Shown here piece after piece: positions 32,801 through 41,451 of a stretch of 64,000 nt of DNA. The notes under the pieces are model-generated. The model searched no databases. It had not been told where the DNA came from and was given only the letters and a program-made list of their open reading frames with translations. The stretch comes from Actinacidiphila rubida (GTDB lineage Bacteria; Actinomycetota; Actinomycetes; Streptomycetales; Streptomycetaceae). The stretch's first letter is position 1, and the number at the start of each line of letters is the position of its first letter. The translations under genes and the position numbers were made by a program. The stretch lies in the NCBI RefSeq assembly GCF_900110255.1, contig NZ_FODD01000019.1, positions 1 through 64,000 on the forward strand, read 5' to 3'.

Positions 32801-34939
32801 GTGGACGACTACGCAGGGCGGGTGCTCGCCGGCCGCTACCGGCTGCCCAGGCCCGTCGCCGACGAGTTCGAACTCGCCGAGACCCGCGCGTTCGACACGT
32901 ACAGCGGGCAGGAGGTGCTGGTCCACCAGGTCCTGCTGCCGGAGGTCGTGAGCGCCGAACTCCCCGACGGGCCGGGCGGGTTCGAAGATCCCGAGGAGCT
33001 GGGCGAGAGCGCGCGGCGGGCCCTGGAGGCGGCCCGCGCCGCGGCCGCCGTCCCCGACCATCCGCGCATGGTGCAGGTCTTCGACATCTTCGTCGAGGAC
33101 GGCAGCCTGTGGATCGCCAGCGAACTGGTGCCGGGCCGCCCGCTGGCCGCGTTACTCGTCGAGCGCCCGCTCGACGCCTTCCGCGCCGCGGAGGTCGCCG
33201 CCGACGTGCTGACCGCGCTGCGCGCGCTGCACGCCTACGGCTGGACGCACCGCAACGTCACGGCCGGCACCGTGCTGGTCCTCGACGACGGGCGGGCCAT
33301 GCTCACCGGGCTCGCGGCCGGCGCGGCCCAGGAGGCGCTGTGCGGCTACGACCCGGTGCCGGAAGAGGTGCTGGCCGGGCACGGCGGCACCGGGGGCACC
33401 GACGGCGACGAGCGCTCCGACGGCGAGGGCGGCGCCGAACCACCGCGCCGCGGGCCGCAGTCGGCGCTGGAGCAGGAGCGGGCCCGGCAGAACCGGATCA
33501 CCGTCGTCGGAGCGGTCACCGAGCGCTGGTCGCCCGAGCAGGCCCACACGGTGCACGAGAACTGGCGGCTGTCGCCGCCGGTCGGCCCGGCGGCCGATCT
33601 GTGGGCGCTGGGGGCGCTGCTGTTCCGCAGCGTGCAGGGCCACCCGCCCTACCCCGAGGAATCCGCCGCGGAACTGGTGCAGTTGGTGTGCGCGGAGCCG
33701 CCGGCGTTCGCCGAGGACTGCGGGCCGCTGCGGCCGGTCGTGGAGTCGCTGCTGCGGCCCGACCCCGAAGAGCGCCCTGAACCGGAGGAGTTGGGCGGCT
33801 GGCTGCGCTCCCTGGTCCGCGCGGCGCCCGAACCCGACGTCGGCCAGGCCACCGTCCAGGTGCCGACCGATCCGGCGCGGCTGCCGGTCAAGCGGCGCCG
33901 CGGCGAGCTCGTGCGGCGCAGGCGCAAGGCGGCGGCCGCGGCGGCCGCCGCGGCCGAGGGCGCCGCGCAGCACCGCAGGCACGCCCGCGGCAAGCAGGCC
34001 AGGCCCGGGAAGCCGGCGAAGCCCGCCGGGCCGGCGAAGCCCGCGCGGTCCTCGGGGACCGTTCCGCAGCCCCGCGCGTCGGCGGCCCCGGCCGCGCCCG
34101 TCAGGTCCGGCGCCCGCATCCCGCGCCAGTCCGGCGCCGAGCGCAGCGAGATGCGCCAGGAGCAGCTGTACCACCGCGAGCAGGTCGTCTCGCGCCGTCC
34201 CGGTCGCGAGGACGCGCCGCGGCGGCTGGGCGCGGGCCTGCTGATCGCGGTGCTGGTCGTGCTCGTCGCCGTGGTGCTGTACGCGCTGCTGGCGATGCCG
34301 CACCGCGACGCGTCGAGCAACGGCGCCGGCGGGACCCGCACCGTGCCGGCCGCGATGTCCGGCGGCGGGGACGGCAAGAACGGCGACACGTCGAAGCCGG
34401 CCACCAGCGCACCGGCGACGCACGCGCCCACCCAGGCACCGACCACCCACGCCGCGCCGCCGCCGGCCGTCACCGCGCCGCCCGACCTGGGCAGCGACTT
34501 CGTGATGCGCACCGACCCGGCCGGCTTCACGGTCGCCGTCCACACCGGCTGGGCCCGCTCCGGCGAGAACGCCCACCACCAGGTCCGCTACGCCGGCAGC
34601 GACCTCCAGATGCTCGTCGTGCCGGGCCGCGACCGGGCCACCGGCGACAGCCAGGACCCGCTGGCCTACCAGCTGGTCGAGCCCGAGCTCGCCGACTTCC
34701 GCGCGTCCGCCTGGTCCTCGGCGTCCGGTCTGCAGACGCTGGACCTGCGCGGCCACAGTGCCGCCGAGGGCGAGTACACGTGGCGTGACGCCGACGACCG
34801 GACCGTCTACGCCCGCAACCTCGCGGTGCAGATCGGCGGCCGCTACCACGTCATCCTCATCACCGGCCCCGACGCCGAACGCGCCGCCGTCCAGCGCGCG
34901 TTCGACAAGGCCGTCGAGACCTACGCGTCAACCGGCTGA
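32801..34939 (+). CDS. Membrane pseudokinase of the Ser/Thr kinase array
   Basis: A 712-aa protein with kinase-like architecture but without catalytic residues. The glycine loop is gone (LPRPVADEFELAE), no VAxK lysine is present (EVLVHQVLLPE), HRD has become HRN (WTHRNVTAGTVLV), and DFG is replaced by LTGLAAG. The kinase C lobe is otherwise kept (PAADLWALGALLFRSVQGHPPYP). A basic Ala/Lys/Pro linker, one membrane span (LLIAVLVVLVAVVLYALLA) and an outer domain (FVMRTDPAGFTVAVHTGW) follow. The GTG follows AAGGGGGGC. It may scaffold or regulate the flanking active kinases. Confidence 0.9.
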   Translation: MDDYAGRVLAGRYRLPRPVADEFELAETRAFDTYSGQEVLVHQVLLPEVVSAELPDGPGGFEDPEELGESARRALEAARAAAAVPDHPRMVQVFDIFVEDGSLWIASELVPGRPLAALLVERPLDAFRAAEVAADVLTALRALHAYGWTHRNVTAGTVLVLDDGRAMLTGLAAGAAQEALCGYDPVPEEVLAGHGGTGGTDGDERSDGEGGAEPPRRGPQSALEQERARQNRITVVGAVTERWSPEQAHTVHENWRLSPPVGPAADLWALGALLFRSVQGHPPYPEESAAELVQLVCAEPPAFAEDCGPLRPVVESLLRPDPEERPEPEELGGWLRSLVRAAPEPDVGQATVQVPTDPARLPVKRRRGELVRRRRKAAAAAAAAAEGAAQHRRHARGKQARPGKPAKPAGPAKPARSSGTVPQPRASAAPAAPVRSGARIPRQSGAERSEMRQEQLYHREQVVSRRPGREDAPRRLGAGLLIAVLVVLVAVVLYALLAMPHRDASSNGAGGTRTVPAAMSGGGDGKNGDTSKPATSAPATHAPTQAPTTHAAPPPAVTAPPDLGSDFVMRTDPAGFTVAVHTGWARSGENAHHQVRYAGSDLQMLVVPGRDRATGDSQDPLAYQLVEPELADFRASAWSSASGLQTLDLRGHSAAEGEYTWRDADDRTVYARNLAVQIGGRYHVILITGPDAERAAVQRAFDKAVETYASTG

Positions 34940-35082
34940 CAGCCGCTCCGTGTTCCGGCGGCCGCGGGTTCGGTGGCCCTTGAGGGAGCGGGAGTTGCGG
35001 ACGTCGCGAGGTGGTTGCGGACGCGTGAGGGGATGGTGGCCGTCGGGGGGCGGCGTGCCCGGTGTGCGGCATCATGGGCCGT

Positions 35083-36723
35083 ATGGCAAGTGACGGGGGA
35101 CAAGCCACGGCGGCACGGGAGCCACGGGACGTGGTGGCCGGGCGCTACCGGATCACCGGGCGGCTGGGCCGCGGCGGGATGGGCACGGTGTGGCGGGCCG
35201 ACGACGAGTTGCTGCGGCGGCCCGTCGCGGTGAAGGAACTGCACCTGGCGGCCGGACTCCAGGTCGGGGTGACCGACGTGGAGTCCGGCCGGCAGCACGA
35301 CCGGGCCCTGCGGGAGGCGCGGAGCGTGGCGCGGATCCGGCACCCGCACGTCGTGGTCGTGCACGACGTGGTGGAGCAGGACGGCCGGCCGTGGATCGTG
35401 ATGGAGCTGGTCGAGGGACGCTCGCTGGCCGACGTGCTGCGCGAGGACGGGCCGCTGCGGCCGCGCGAGGCCGCGCGCATCTGCGGGGCCGTCGCGGGCG
35501 CGCTGCTCGCCGCGCACCAGCACGGCATCCAGCACCGGGACGTGAAGCCGGCGAACGTGCTGATCGAGCGGGCCTCGGGCCGCGTGGTGCTCACCGACTT
35601 CGGCATCGCCCGGATCCCGGGCAGCGCCACCATCAGCGACACCGGCTCGTTCGTCGGCTCCCCGGAGTACACCGCGCCGGAACGCATGGCGGGCCGCGGA
35701 GCGGGCCCCGAGTCGGACCTGTGGTCGCTGGGCGCGCTGCTGTGCGCCGCGGTGGACGGCCAGTCGCCGTTCCACCGGGAGTCCATCGCCGAGGTCGTGC
35801 ACGCCGTGGCAATCGACGACATCACCCCGCCCGGCACCGTCGGCCCGCTGCTGCCGGTGGTGCGGGGCCTGCTCGACCGGGACCCGGCCCGGCGGATGGC
35901 CGCCGCCGAGGTGCGGACGGTGCTGATGGCGTACGCGGAGACCGGCGTCGAGCCGCCCACCCCGGAGGCGCCGACGCCCGAACTGCCCACGCCCGACCGC
36001 GGGCCCGTGCCCGTCGCCGGACCGCCCAGCAGCTCGCGCCGCAGGACCGCGGCCGTGCTCGCGGGCGCCGCGCTGATCGCCGTGGTGGCCGGTGCGACGG
36101 CGGCGCTGCTCGTCAACCGCGGGGACGCCGGCACGGGGCGGGCCGGGATGCCGCCCGCCACCGCACCCGGGACGACGGCGCCGGCAGCGCCGACGGCTTC
36201 GGCGGCGAAGCCCTCGACGGCCCCGGCACGTCCTGTCACCACCGCGAACCCCACCGCACCGGCGCTGCCCAGCGGCTACCGCCAGGTCACCGACCCGCGC
36301 GGCTTCTCCGTCGCGCTCCCCGCCCCCTACGAGCGCGAGCCCACCGGGGCGCGGGTGTACTACTGGCTGGTCGGCCACACCTTCCGCTTCGGCGAGCGCG
36401 AGCAGCAGCCCGATCCGCGCGGTCCGTACGCGGTCATGCACGACCAGGACACGGCCGCCGCCAGGCCGGGCAGCACCTACCCGGGCTACCGGGACGGGGT
36501 GATCACCGCGACGACCATGCACGGCCGGGAGGCCGCGCTGTGGGAGTTCACCTACGACGGCTTCGGCGACGGCAGGGGCGCGCGCCGCACCCTCGACCTG
36601 TGCTGGACGGAGGACGGCCGGATGTACGACGTGTGGCTGTCGGCGCCGGTGGCGCGGACCGAGGCCGCGCGCAGCACCTTCGACACGATCCGCGCCAGCT
36701 TCACCGGTCGCGCCCAGCGCTGA
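35083..36723 (+). CDS. Membrane Ser/Thr protein kinase 4
   Basis: A 546-aa receptor kinase with GRGGMGTVW, VAVKE, HRDVKPAN, LTDFGIAR and APERMAG intact. The juxtamembrane region has PTPE/TPEL Pro-rich repeats, then one membrane span (AVLAGAALIAVVAGATAALLV), a Thr/Ala/Pro stalk and an outer domain starting GYRQVTDPRGFSVALPAPYE. ATG 35083 is chosen. In-frame GTG 35062 and ATG 35074 are possible. CATCAT at 35069-35074 could be the -10 of a leaderless transcript. Its lower sequence likeness in the outer domain suggests a different ligand. Confidence 0.92.
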   Translation: MASDGGQATAAREPRDVVAGRYRITGRLGRGGMGTVWRADDELLRRPVAVKELHLAAGLQVGVTDVESGRQHDRALREARSVARIRHPHVVVVHDVVEQDGRPWIVMELVEGRSLADVLREDGPLRPREAARICGAVAGALLAAHQHGIQHRDVKPANVLIERASGRVVLTDFGIARIPGSATISDTGSFVGSPEYTAPERMAGRGAGPESDLWSLGALLCAAVDGQSPFHRESIAEVVHAVAIDDITPPGTVGPLLPVVRGLLDRDPARRMAAAEVRTVLMAYAETGVEPPTPEAPTPELPTPDRGPVPVAGPPSSSRRRTAAVLAGAALIAVVAGATAALLVNRGDAGTGRAGMPPATAPGTTAPAAPTASAAKPSTAPARPVTTANPTAPALPSGYRQVTDPRGFSVALPAPYEREPTGARVYYWLVGHTFRFGEREQQPDPRGPYAVMHDQDTAAARPGSTYPGYRDGVITATTMHGREAALWEFTYDGFGDGRGARRTLDLCWTEDGRMYDVWLSAPVARTEAARSTFDTIRASFTGRAQR

Positions 36724-36872
36724 CCTGCGACTTCGCGTACCGCCGGTTACCCGGCTCCCACCTGGGGGGACCAGGACGACGCCACCGTTCGCTGGCGTAG
36801 TTGCGCGAATCAAGCAAAAAGTGGCTACTGATGGGTATCCACAGGGCGCCGGACAGTCGTAACCTCACCGGC

Positions 36873-38519
36873 ATGACGGATTCGCCGGAGCCCGGCAGCA
36901 GCACGAGCGGCAGCGCCAGCAGCAGCGCCCCCGAGGGCACCCCGGGCAACCCGGCCGCGCCCACGTCGGCCCGCGGCCCGCAGGACGTCGTCACGCCCGA
37001 ACTGGTCGCGCGCCTGACCCGCGGCGTCGCCGGCTCGGGCAGGACCGCCAACCACACGCCGCTGACCGGCGAGAAGCTGGCCGACCTGCCCGAGGCCACG
37101 CCCGAGGAGGTCGCCGAGGCCTTCGACCGCGCCCGGCTCGCCCAGCAGGCCTGGGCGGCCACGCCCGCGCGGCGCCGCGCCGCCGTGCTGCTGCGCTTCC
37201 ACGACCTCGTGCTCGCCCGGCAGGCCGAGGTCCTCGACCTCATCCAGCTGGAGACCGGCAAGGCCCGGCTGCACGCCCACGAGGAGGTGCAGGTCGTCGC
37301 GATGGCCGCCCGGCACTACGGCCTCAAGGCGCCCTCGTACCTGCGGCCCAAGCGGCACTCCGGCGCCATCCCGACCCTCACCAAGGCCCTCGAACTGCGC
37401 CAGCCGCGCGGGGTGGTGGGCCAGATCGCGCCGTGGAACTACCCGCTGGAGCTGTCCGTCGGCGACGCGCTCCCCGCGTTCGCCGCCGGCAACGCCGTGG
37501 TGATGAAGCCCGACACCGAGACCGCGCTGACGGCGCTGTGGGCCCGCGAGCAGATGATCGAGGCCGGACTGCCCGAAGGCGTCTGGCAGATCGTCATCGG
37601 CGAGGGACCCGTGGTGGGCCCGGCCGTGGTCGAGCACGCCGACTACGTGTCGTTCACCGGCTCCACCCGCACCGGCCGCGAGGTCGCCCAGCGCGCCGCG
37701 GCCCGCCTGGTCGGCGCCTCCCTCGAACTCGGCGGAAAGAACGCACTCCTGGTGCTGCGCGACGCCGACCTGGACAAGGCCGCCGACGGCGCCGTGCGCG
37801 CCTGCTTCGCCTCGGCCGGACAGCTGTGCATCTCCGTCGAGCGGCTGTTCGTGGACGAGTCGGTCGCGGACGCCTTCACCGAGAAGTTCGTCGCGCGCAC
37901 CAGGGCGATCCGGCTGGGCACCGCGCTCGCCTACGGCGCGGGCATGGGCTCGCTCGTCGGCGAGCGCCAACTGGCCACCGTGGCACGGCACGTGGACGAG
38001 GCACGGGAGAAGGGCGCGAAGGTGCTGGCCGGCGGGCGCCCGCGTCCGGACCTGGGCCCGTACGTGTACGAGCCGACGATCCTCGACGGCGTCGAGCCGC
38101 CCATGGCCGTGTGCACCGAGGAGACCTTCGGCCCGGTCGTCTCCGTCTACCGCTTCCGTGACGAGGAGGAGGCGATCGAGCGGGCGAACGCCACCGACTA
38201 CGGCCTCAACTCCAGCGTCTGGAGCCGCGACACGCGCCGCGCGGGCCGGATCGCGGCGCGCCTGCGCTCGGGCACCGTCAACGTCAACGAGGCGTACGCG
38301 TCCGCGTACGGCAGCATCCGCGCGCCCATGGGCGGCATGAAGGACTCCGGGCTCGGCCGCCGGCACGGCTCCGAGGGCATCCTGAAGTACACCGAGGCGC
38401 AGACCATCGCCACCCAGCGGCTGCTGCCGATGGCGCCGGCGCTCGGCATGGACGACGAGAGGTACGCCGCGTTCCTCAGCCGCTCGCTGCGGCTGATGAA
38501 GGCCCTGCGGATGCGCTGA
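36873..38519 (+). CDS. gabD2: Succinate-semialdehyde dehydrogenase
   Basis: A 548-aa aldehyde dehydrogenase that oxidises succinate semialdehyde to succinate with NADP, closing the GABA shunt. It has GQIAPWNYPLELSVGDALPAFAAGNAVV, VSFTGSTRTGREV, the general-base glutamate in ELGGKNALLVL, and the nucleophilic cysteine in ASAGQLCISVER. It resembles the actinobacterial GabD2 group. The first about 45 residues form a Ser/Gly/Pro-rich disordered leader. TAACCT (36859-36864) ends eight bases before the ATG, and there is no ribosome-binding site, so a leaderless transcript is likely. Confidence 0.92.
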   Translation: MTDSPEPGSSTSGSASSSAPEGTPGNPAAPTSARGPQDVVTPELVARLTRGVAGSGRTANHTPLTGEKLADLPEATPEEVAEAFDRARLAQQAWAATPARRRAAVLLRFHDLVLARQAEVLDLIQLETGKARLHAHEEVQVVAMAARHYGLKAPSYLRPKRHSGAIPTLTKALELRQPRGVVGQIAPWNYPLELSVGDALPAFAAGNAVVMKPDTETALTALWAREQMIEAGLPEGVWQIVIGEGPVVGPAVVEHADYVSFTGSTRTGREVAQRAAARLVGASLELGGKNALLVLRDADLDKAADGAVRACFASAGQLCISVERLFVDESVADAFTEKFVARTRAIRLGTALAYGAGMGSLVGERQLATVARHVDEAREKGAKVLAGGRPRPDLGPYVYEPTILDGVEPPMAVCTEETFGPVVSVYRFRDEEEAIERANATDYGLNSSVWSRDTRRAGRIAARLRSGTVNVNEAYASAYGSIRAPMGGMKDSGLGRRHGSEGILKYTEAQTIATQRLLPMAPALGMDDERYAAFLSRSLRLMKALRMR

Positions 38520-38597
38520 CGCGCCCCTCCCCGTCCCGCCGACCCGCCGGACAGAAGGCCCCCCTCTCCGTCAACTCCCCTCATCCCGGAGGAACTC

Positions 38598-40427
38598 GTG
38601 GCACAGGACGACGGTTACGACTACGACGTGGTCGTCATCGGCTCCGGTTTCGGCGGCTCGGTCTCGGCGCTGCGGCTGTCCGAGAAGGGCTACCGGGTCG
38701 GAGTGCTGGAGGCCGGGCGGCAGTTCGCGCGCGACGACCTGCCCAAGAGCTCCTGGGACCTGCGCAACTACCTGTGGGCGCCCTCGCTCGGCCTCTACGG
38801 GATCCAGCGCATCCACGTGCTCGGCAACGTCCTGGTGCTCGCCGGCGCCGGGGTCGGCGGCGGCTCCCTGAACTACGCCAACACCCTGTACGTACCGCCC
38901 CCGGCGTTCTTCCAGGACCGCCAGTGGGGCCACATCACCGACTGGCAGGAGGAGTTGGCGCCGTACTACGACCAGGCGCAGCGCATGCTCGGGGTGCGGC
39001 TGAACCCCACGCTCACCCCCTCCGACGTCCATCTCCGGGCGGCCGCCGAGAAGATGGGCGTCGGCGACTCCTTCCACATGGCGCCGGTCGGGGTCTTCTT
39101 CGGCGACGGCAAGGACGCCCGCGGCGAGTCGGCGGCCGCGCCCGGCGACGAGGTGCCCGACCCGTACTTCGGCGGGGCCGGGCCGTCCCGCCGGGCCTGC
39201 ACCGAGTGCGGCGAGTGCATGACCGGCTGCCGGCACGGCGCGAAGAACACCCTCAACGAGAACTACCTCCACCTGGCCCGGCAGGCCGGCGCCACCGTCC
39301 ATCCGCTGACGACGGTGGTCGCGCTCGGCGAGGACCCGGCCGGCGGCTACCGCGTCACCACCGTCCCCACCGACCAGCGCAAGAAGGGTCCGCGCACGGA
39401 CCTGCGGGCCCGGCAGGTGGTCGTGGCGGCCGGCACCTACGGCACGCAGACGCTGCTGCACGCGATGCGCGACAGCGGCGGGCTGCCCGCGATCTCGGCC
39501 CGCCTCGGCGAGCTGACCCGCACCAACTCCGAGGCCCTGGTGGGCGCGCAGACCTCGCCCGGCCGCTACCGCAAGCGCCACCCCGGCACCGCCCTGGACT
39601 TCACCCGGGGCGTCGCCATCACCTCGTCGGTGCACCCCAACGACCACACCCACATCGAGCCGGTCCGCTACGGCCGCGGCTCGAACTCCATGGGCTCGCT
39701 GTCCACGCTCGCCGCGCCCTACCGCGGCCGGGTGCCGCGCTGGCTGGAGTTCCTGGGCAACAACCTGCGCCACCCGGTGCTGGCCTGCCGGTCGATGATC
39801 ACCTACCGCTGGTCGGAGCGGACCATCATCGGCCTGGTCATGCAGACCAGCGACAACTCGCTGACCACGTTCCGGAAGCCGAAGGGCCCGGGCAAGGGGC
39901 TGCTCACCGCGCGGCAGGGCCACGGCGCGCCCAATCCCGTGCACATCCCGGAAGGCGCGGAGGCGGCCCGGCTGATCGCCGAGGAGATCGGCGGCTTCCC
40001 GGGCAGCAACATCGGCGAGGCCACCGCCCGCCCGCTCACCGCCCACTTCCTGGGCGGCTGCCCGATCGGCGAGGACGCCGAGCACGGCGTCATCGACCCC
40101 TACCACCGGCTCTACGGGCACCCGGGCATCCACGTCGTGGACGGCGCCGCGGTCTCGGCGAACCTCGGCGTCAACCCGTCGCTGACGATCACGGCGCAGG
40201 CGGAGCGGGCGATGTCGCTGTGGCCCAACAAGGGCGAGGAGGACCCGCGTCCGGCCCAGGGCGAGGGTTACCGGAGGCTGCCCGCGGTCGCACCGCACAC
40301 GCCCGCGGTTCCCGCCGAGGCGTTCGGCGCGCTGCTGCTGCCGGTGCCGGCGGTGCCGCCCAGGAAGGCGGACACAGCGGGGGAGTCCGGCGGGGAGAGC
40401 GCCGCGACGGCGTCAGGGACGTCCTGA
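38598..40427 (+). CDS. GMC-family oxidoreductase, cholesterol-oxidase-like (ChoD type)
   Basis: A 609-aa flavoprotein. The FAD-binding VVVIGSGFGGSVSALRLSEKG (about residues 11-31) is intact and the C-terminal GMC block reads GCPIGEDAEHGVIDPYHRLYGHPGIHVVDGA. A cysteine cluster CTECGECMTGCRHGAKN (about residues 200-216), with CxxCxxCxxxC spacing, resembles an iron-sulfur ligand set and is also known from the M. tuberculosis ChoD type. True sterol oxidation is therefore unproven. No signal peptide. The GTG follows GGAGGAACTC, 78 bases after gabD2. Confidence 0.87.
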   Translation: MAQDDGYDYDVVVIGSGFGGSVSALRLSEKGYRVGVLEAGRQFARDDLPKSSWDLRNYLWAPSLGLYGIQRIHVLGNVLVLAGAGVGGGSLNYANTLYVPPPAFFQDRQWGHITDWQEELAPYYDQAQRMLGVRLNPTLTPSDVHLRAAAEKMGVGDSFHMAPVGVFFGDGKDARGESAAAPGDEVPDPYFGGAGPSRRACTECGECMTGCRHGAKNTLNENYLHLARQAGATVHPLTTVVALGEDPAGGYRVTTVPTDQRKKGPRTDLRARQVVVAAGTYGTQTLLHAMRDSGGLPAISARLGELTRTNSEALVGAQTSPGRYRKRHPGTALDFTRGVAITSSVHPNDHTHIEPVRYGRGSNSMGSLSTLAAPYRGRVPRWLEFLGNNLRHPVLACRSMITYRWSERTIIGLVMQTSDNSLTTFRKPKGPGKGLLTARQGHGAPNPVHIPEGAEAARLIAEEIGGFPGSNIGEATARPLTAHFLGGCPIGEDAEHGVIDPYHRLYGHPGIHVVDGAAVSANLGVNPSLTITAQAERAMSLWPNKGEEDPRPAQGEGYRRLPAVAPHTPAVPAEAFGALLLPVPAVPPRKADTAGESGGESAATASGTS

Positions 40428-40848
40428 ACGCCGTGAATGATGTGAACGACCCGAACGACCCGAACGCTCCTGACGACAGGGCCGACCCGAACGCCGGGAA
40501 CGTCATGAAACAGTCGGTCACGTCCGGAACGTCGCGAACACGCGGTAATGTGTCCTTCGCAGAGCGGCCGGTCCCAAGCGTCCCTGGGAGCCGACCGCCT
40601 GTTTGAGTCGTGACCGGGCTGCTGTCCCCTGCCGTCCGGTCACTCGCACCGACGCGAGGTCCCACAGCGGCCGCACGACTGCGGCCGCATCATCGCATCG
40701 GTCACACCCCGCCCAGCTGCGTCTGGACGGTGTTCACTCCACGCGTGGTGCTGGCTGACCGCCCCTGGCTGGCACGGACACCACCTCCAACGAACCCGCG
40801 GACCACCGGTCACGTGCCGTTCGGGTGATGCCGCCCGAACGGGCGCCC
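40428..40848. other. Non-coding region between the GMC gene and chorismate mutase
   Basis: About 420 bases without a convincing gene. The first 80 bases contain near-repeats of GAACGACCC/GAACGC (40443-40500). An open frame of 72 codons at 40610-40828 lacks a ribosome-binding site and any recognisable feature. The 3' end of chorismate mutase (minus strand) follows. Confidence 0.5.
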
Positions 40849-41163
40849 TCAGACGCTGCCGCGGCACAGTTCGAGCAGCGTCATCGCCACGGCCGTCCCC
40901 GGGCGGCCCAGCGCCCCGCCGTACGTGCGCAGCACCTCCAGTTCGCGGGCCAGGTGCACCCGCCGGCCGCCGGAGCCGATCCGGGCGGCCTGGATCTCGC
41001 CGGACACGCTCATCCGCTCCTGGACGAGCGCGATGATCCGCGCGTCCAGGTCGTCGATGCGCTGCCGCCGGGTGGCGATCAGCGCGTCCGCCGTGGGTGC
41101 GGTGGCGCCGCTCCCCGTGCCGGTGGCGCCGGTGACGTTTCCCGTCGTGGTGTTCTCGGTCAT
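40849..41163 (-). CDS. Chorismate mutase (AroQ class, stand-alone)
   Basis: Converts chorismate to prephenate, the branch to phenylalanine and tyrosine. The 104-aa protein has a Thr/Gly-rich N-terminal about 28 residues and then the AroQ helical domain: RRQRIDDLDARIIALVQERMSVSGEIQAARI (catalytic Arg and Lys-equivalent positions) and HLARELEVL. The C terminus is short (LLELCRGSV), as in other actinobacterial stand-alone enzymes. The ATG at 41163 follows GAGGAGCAGACC. The leader upstream holds a short aromatic-rich ORF and a perfect 16-bp hairpin, an arrangement that implies attenuation by charged aromatic tRNA. It is divergent from guaA. Confidence 0.93.
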   Translation of the reverse strand: MTENTTTGNVTGATGTGSGATAPTADALIATRRQRIDDLDARIIALVQERMSVSGEIQAARIGSGGRRVHLARELEVLRTYGGALGRPGTAVAMTLLELCRGSV

Positions 41164-41210
41164 GGTCTGCTCCTCGGGGCTGCCGGCCCCGGGACGCGGC
41201 CCCGAACGCG

Positions 41211-41246
41211 ACAGGCGCCCCGGGCCGAGTGGCCCGGGGCGCCTGT
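41211..41246 (-). promoter_or_regulatory. Attenuator hairpin upstream of chorismate mutase
   Basis: 41211-41226 and 41231-41246 are exact complements (16 bp, almost all G-C) with a four-base loop. It lies between the stop of the leader ORF (41266) and the chorismate mutase ATG (41163). No T-run follows. It is the natural terminator arm of an attenuator. Confidence 0.75.
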
Positions 41247-41265
41247 GAAGTCGCTCGTCAGTAGC

Positions 41266-41334
41266 TCACGCAACGCGACCATGGCAGCCGGACCAGCCGG
41301 TGCCATAGGTAAACGCGAAGGTGCGCGGGTTCAT
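41266..41334 (-). CDS. Aromatic-rich leader peptide of chorismate mutase
   Basis: A 22-codon ORF beginning MNPRTFAFTYGTGW and ending in TGA, with two Phe, one Tyr and one Trp codons inside nine codons. Ribosome stalling there when aromatic tRNAs are uncharged would change folding of the downstream hairpin. CATACT (41341-41346, minus strand) ends six bases before its ATG, with TTGCGC (41366-41371) 19 bases further up, so the leader ORF probably starts at the very 5' end of the mRNA. Confidence 0.7.
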   Translation of the reverse strand: MNPRTFAFTYGTGWSGCHGRVA

Positions 41335-41390
41335 GCGAGCAGTATGGACCACCTACCCGGCGGCCGCGCAAGCCGCCGCCGCGCCGACGG

Positions 41391-41396
41391 TAGACT
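41391..41396 (+). promoter_or_regulatory. guaA -10 element
   Basis: TAGACT lies in the short divergent region shared with the chorismate mutase leader and would give a guaA mRNA leader of about 50 bases. A clear -35 box is not visible. Confidence 0.45.
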
Positions 41397-41451
41397 CGGA
41401 GGCAGGGCCGGCAGGCCCCGACCCCCTGCACACTCCGCCGGAAGGCCGCAC

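Noticed and set aside
40610..40828. 72-codon ORF between the GMC gene and chorismate mutase
   Set aside because: No ribosome-binding site, no signal or domain, and base use typical of non-coding GC-rich DNA. It could be revisited if conserved in relatives.
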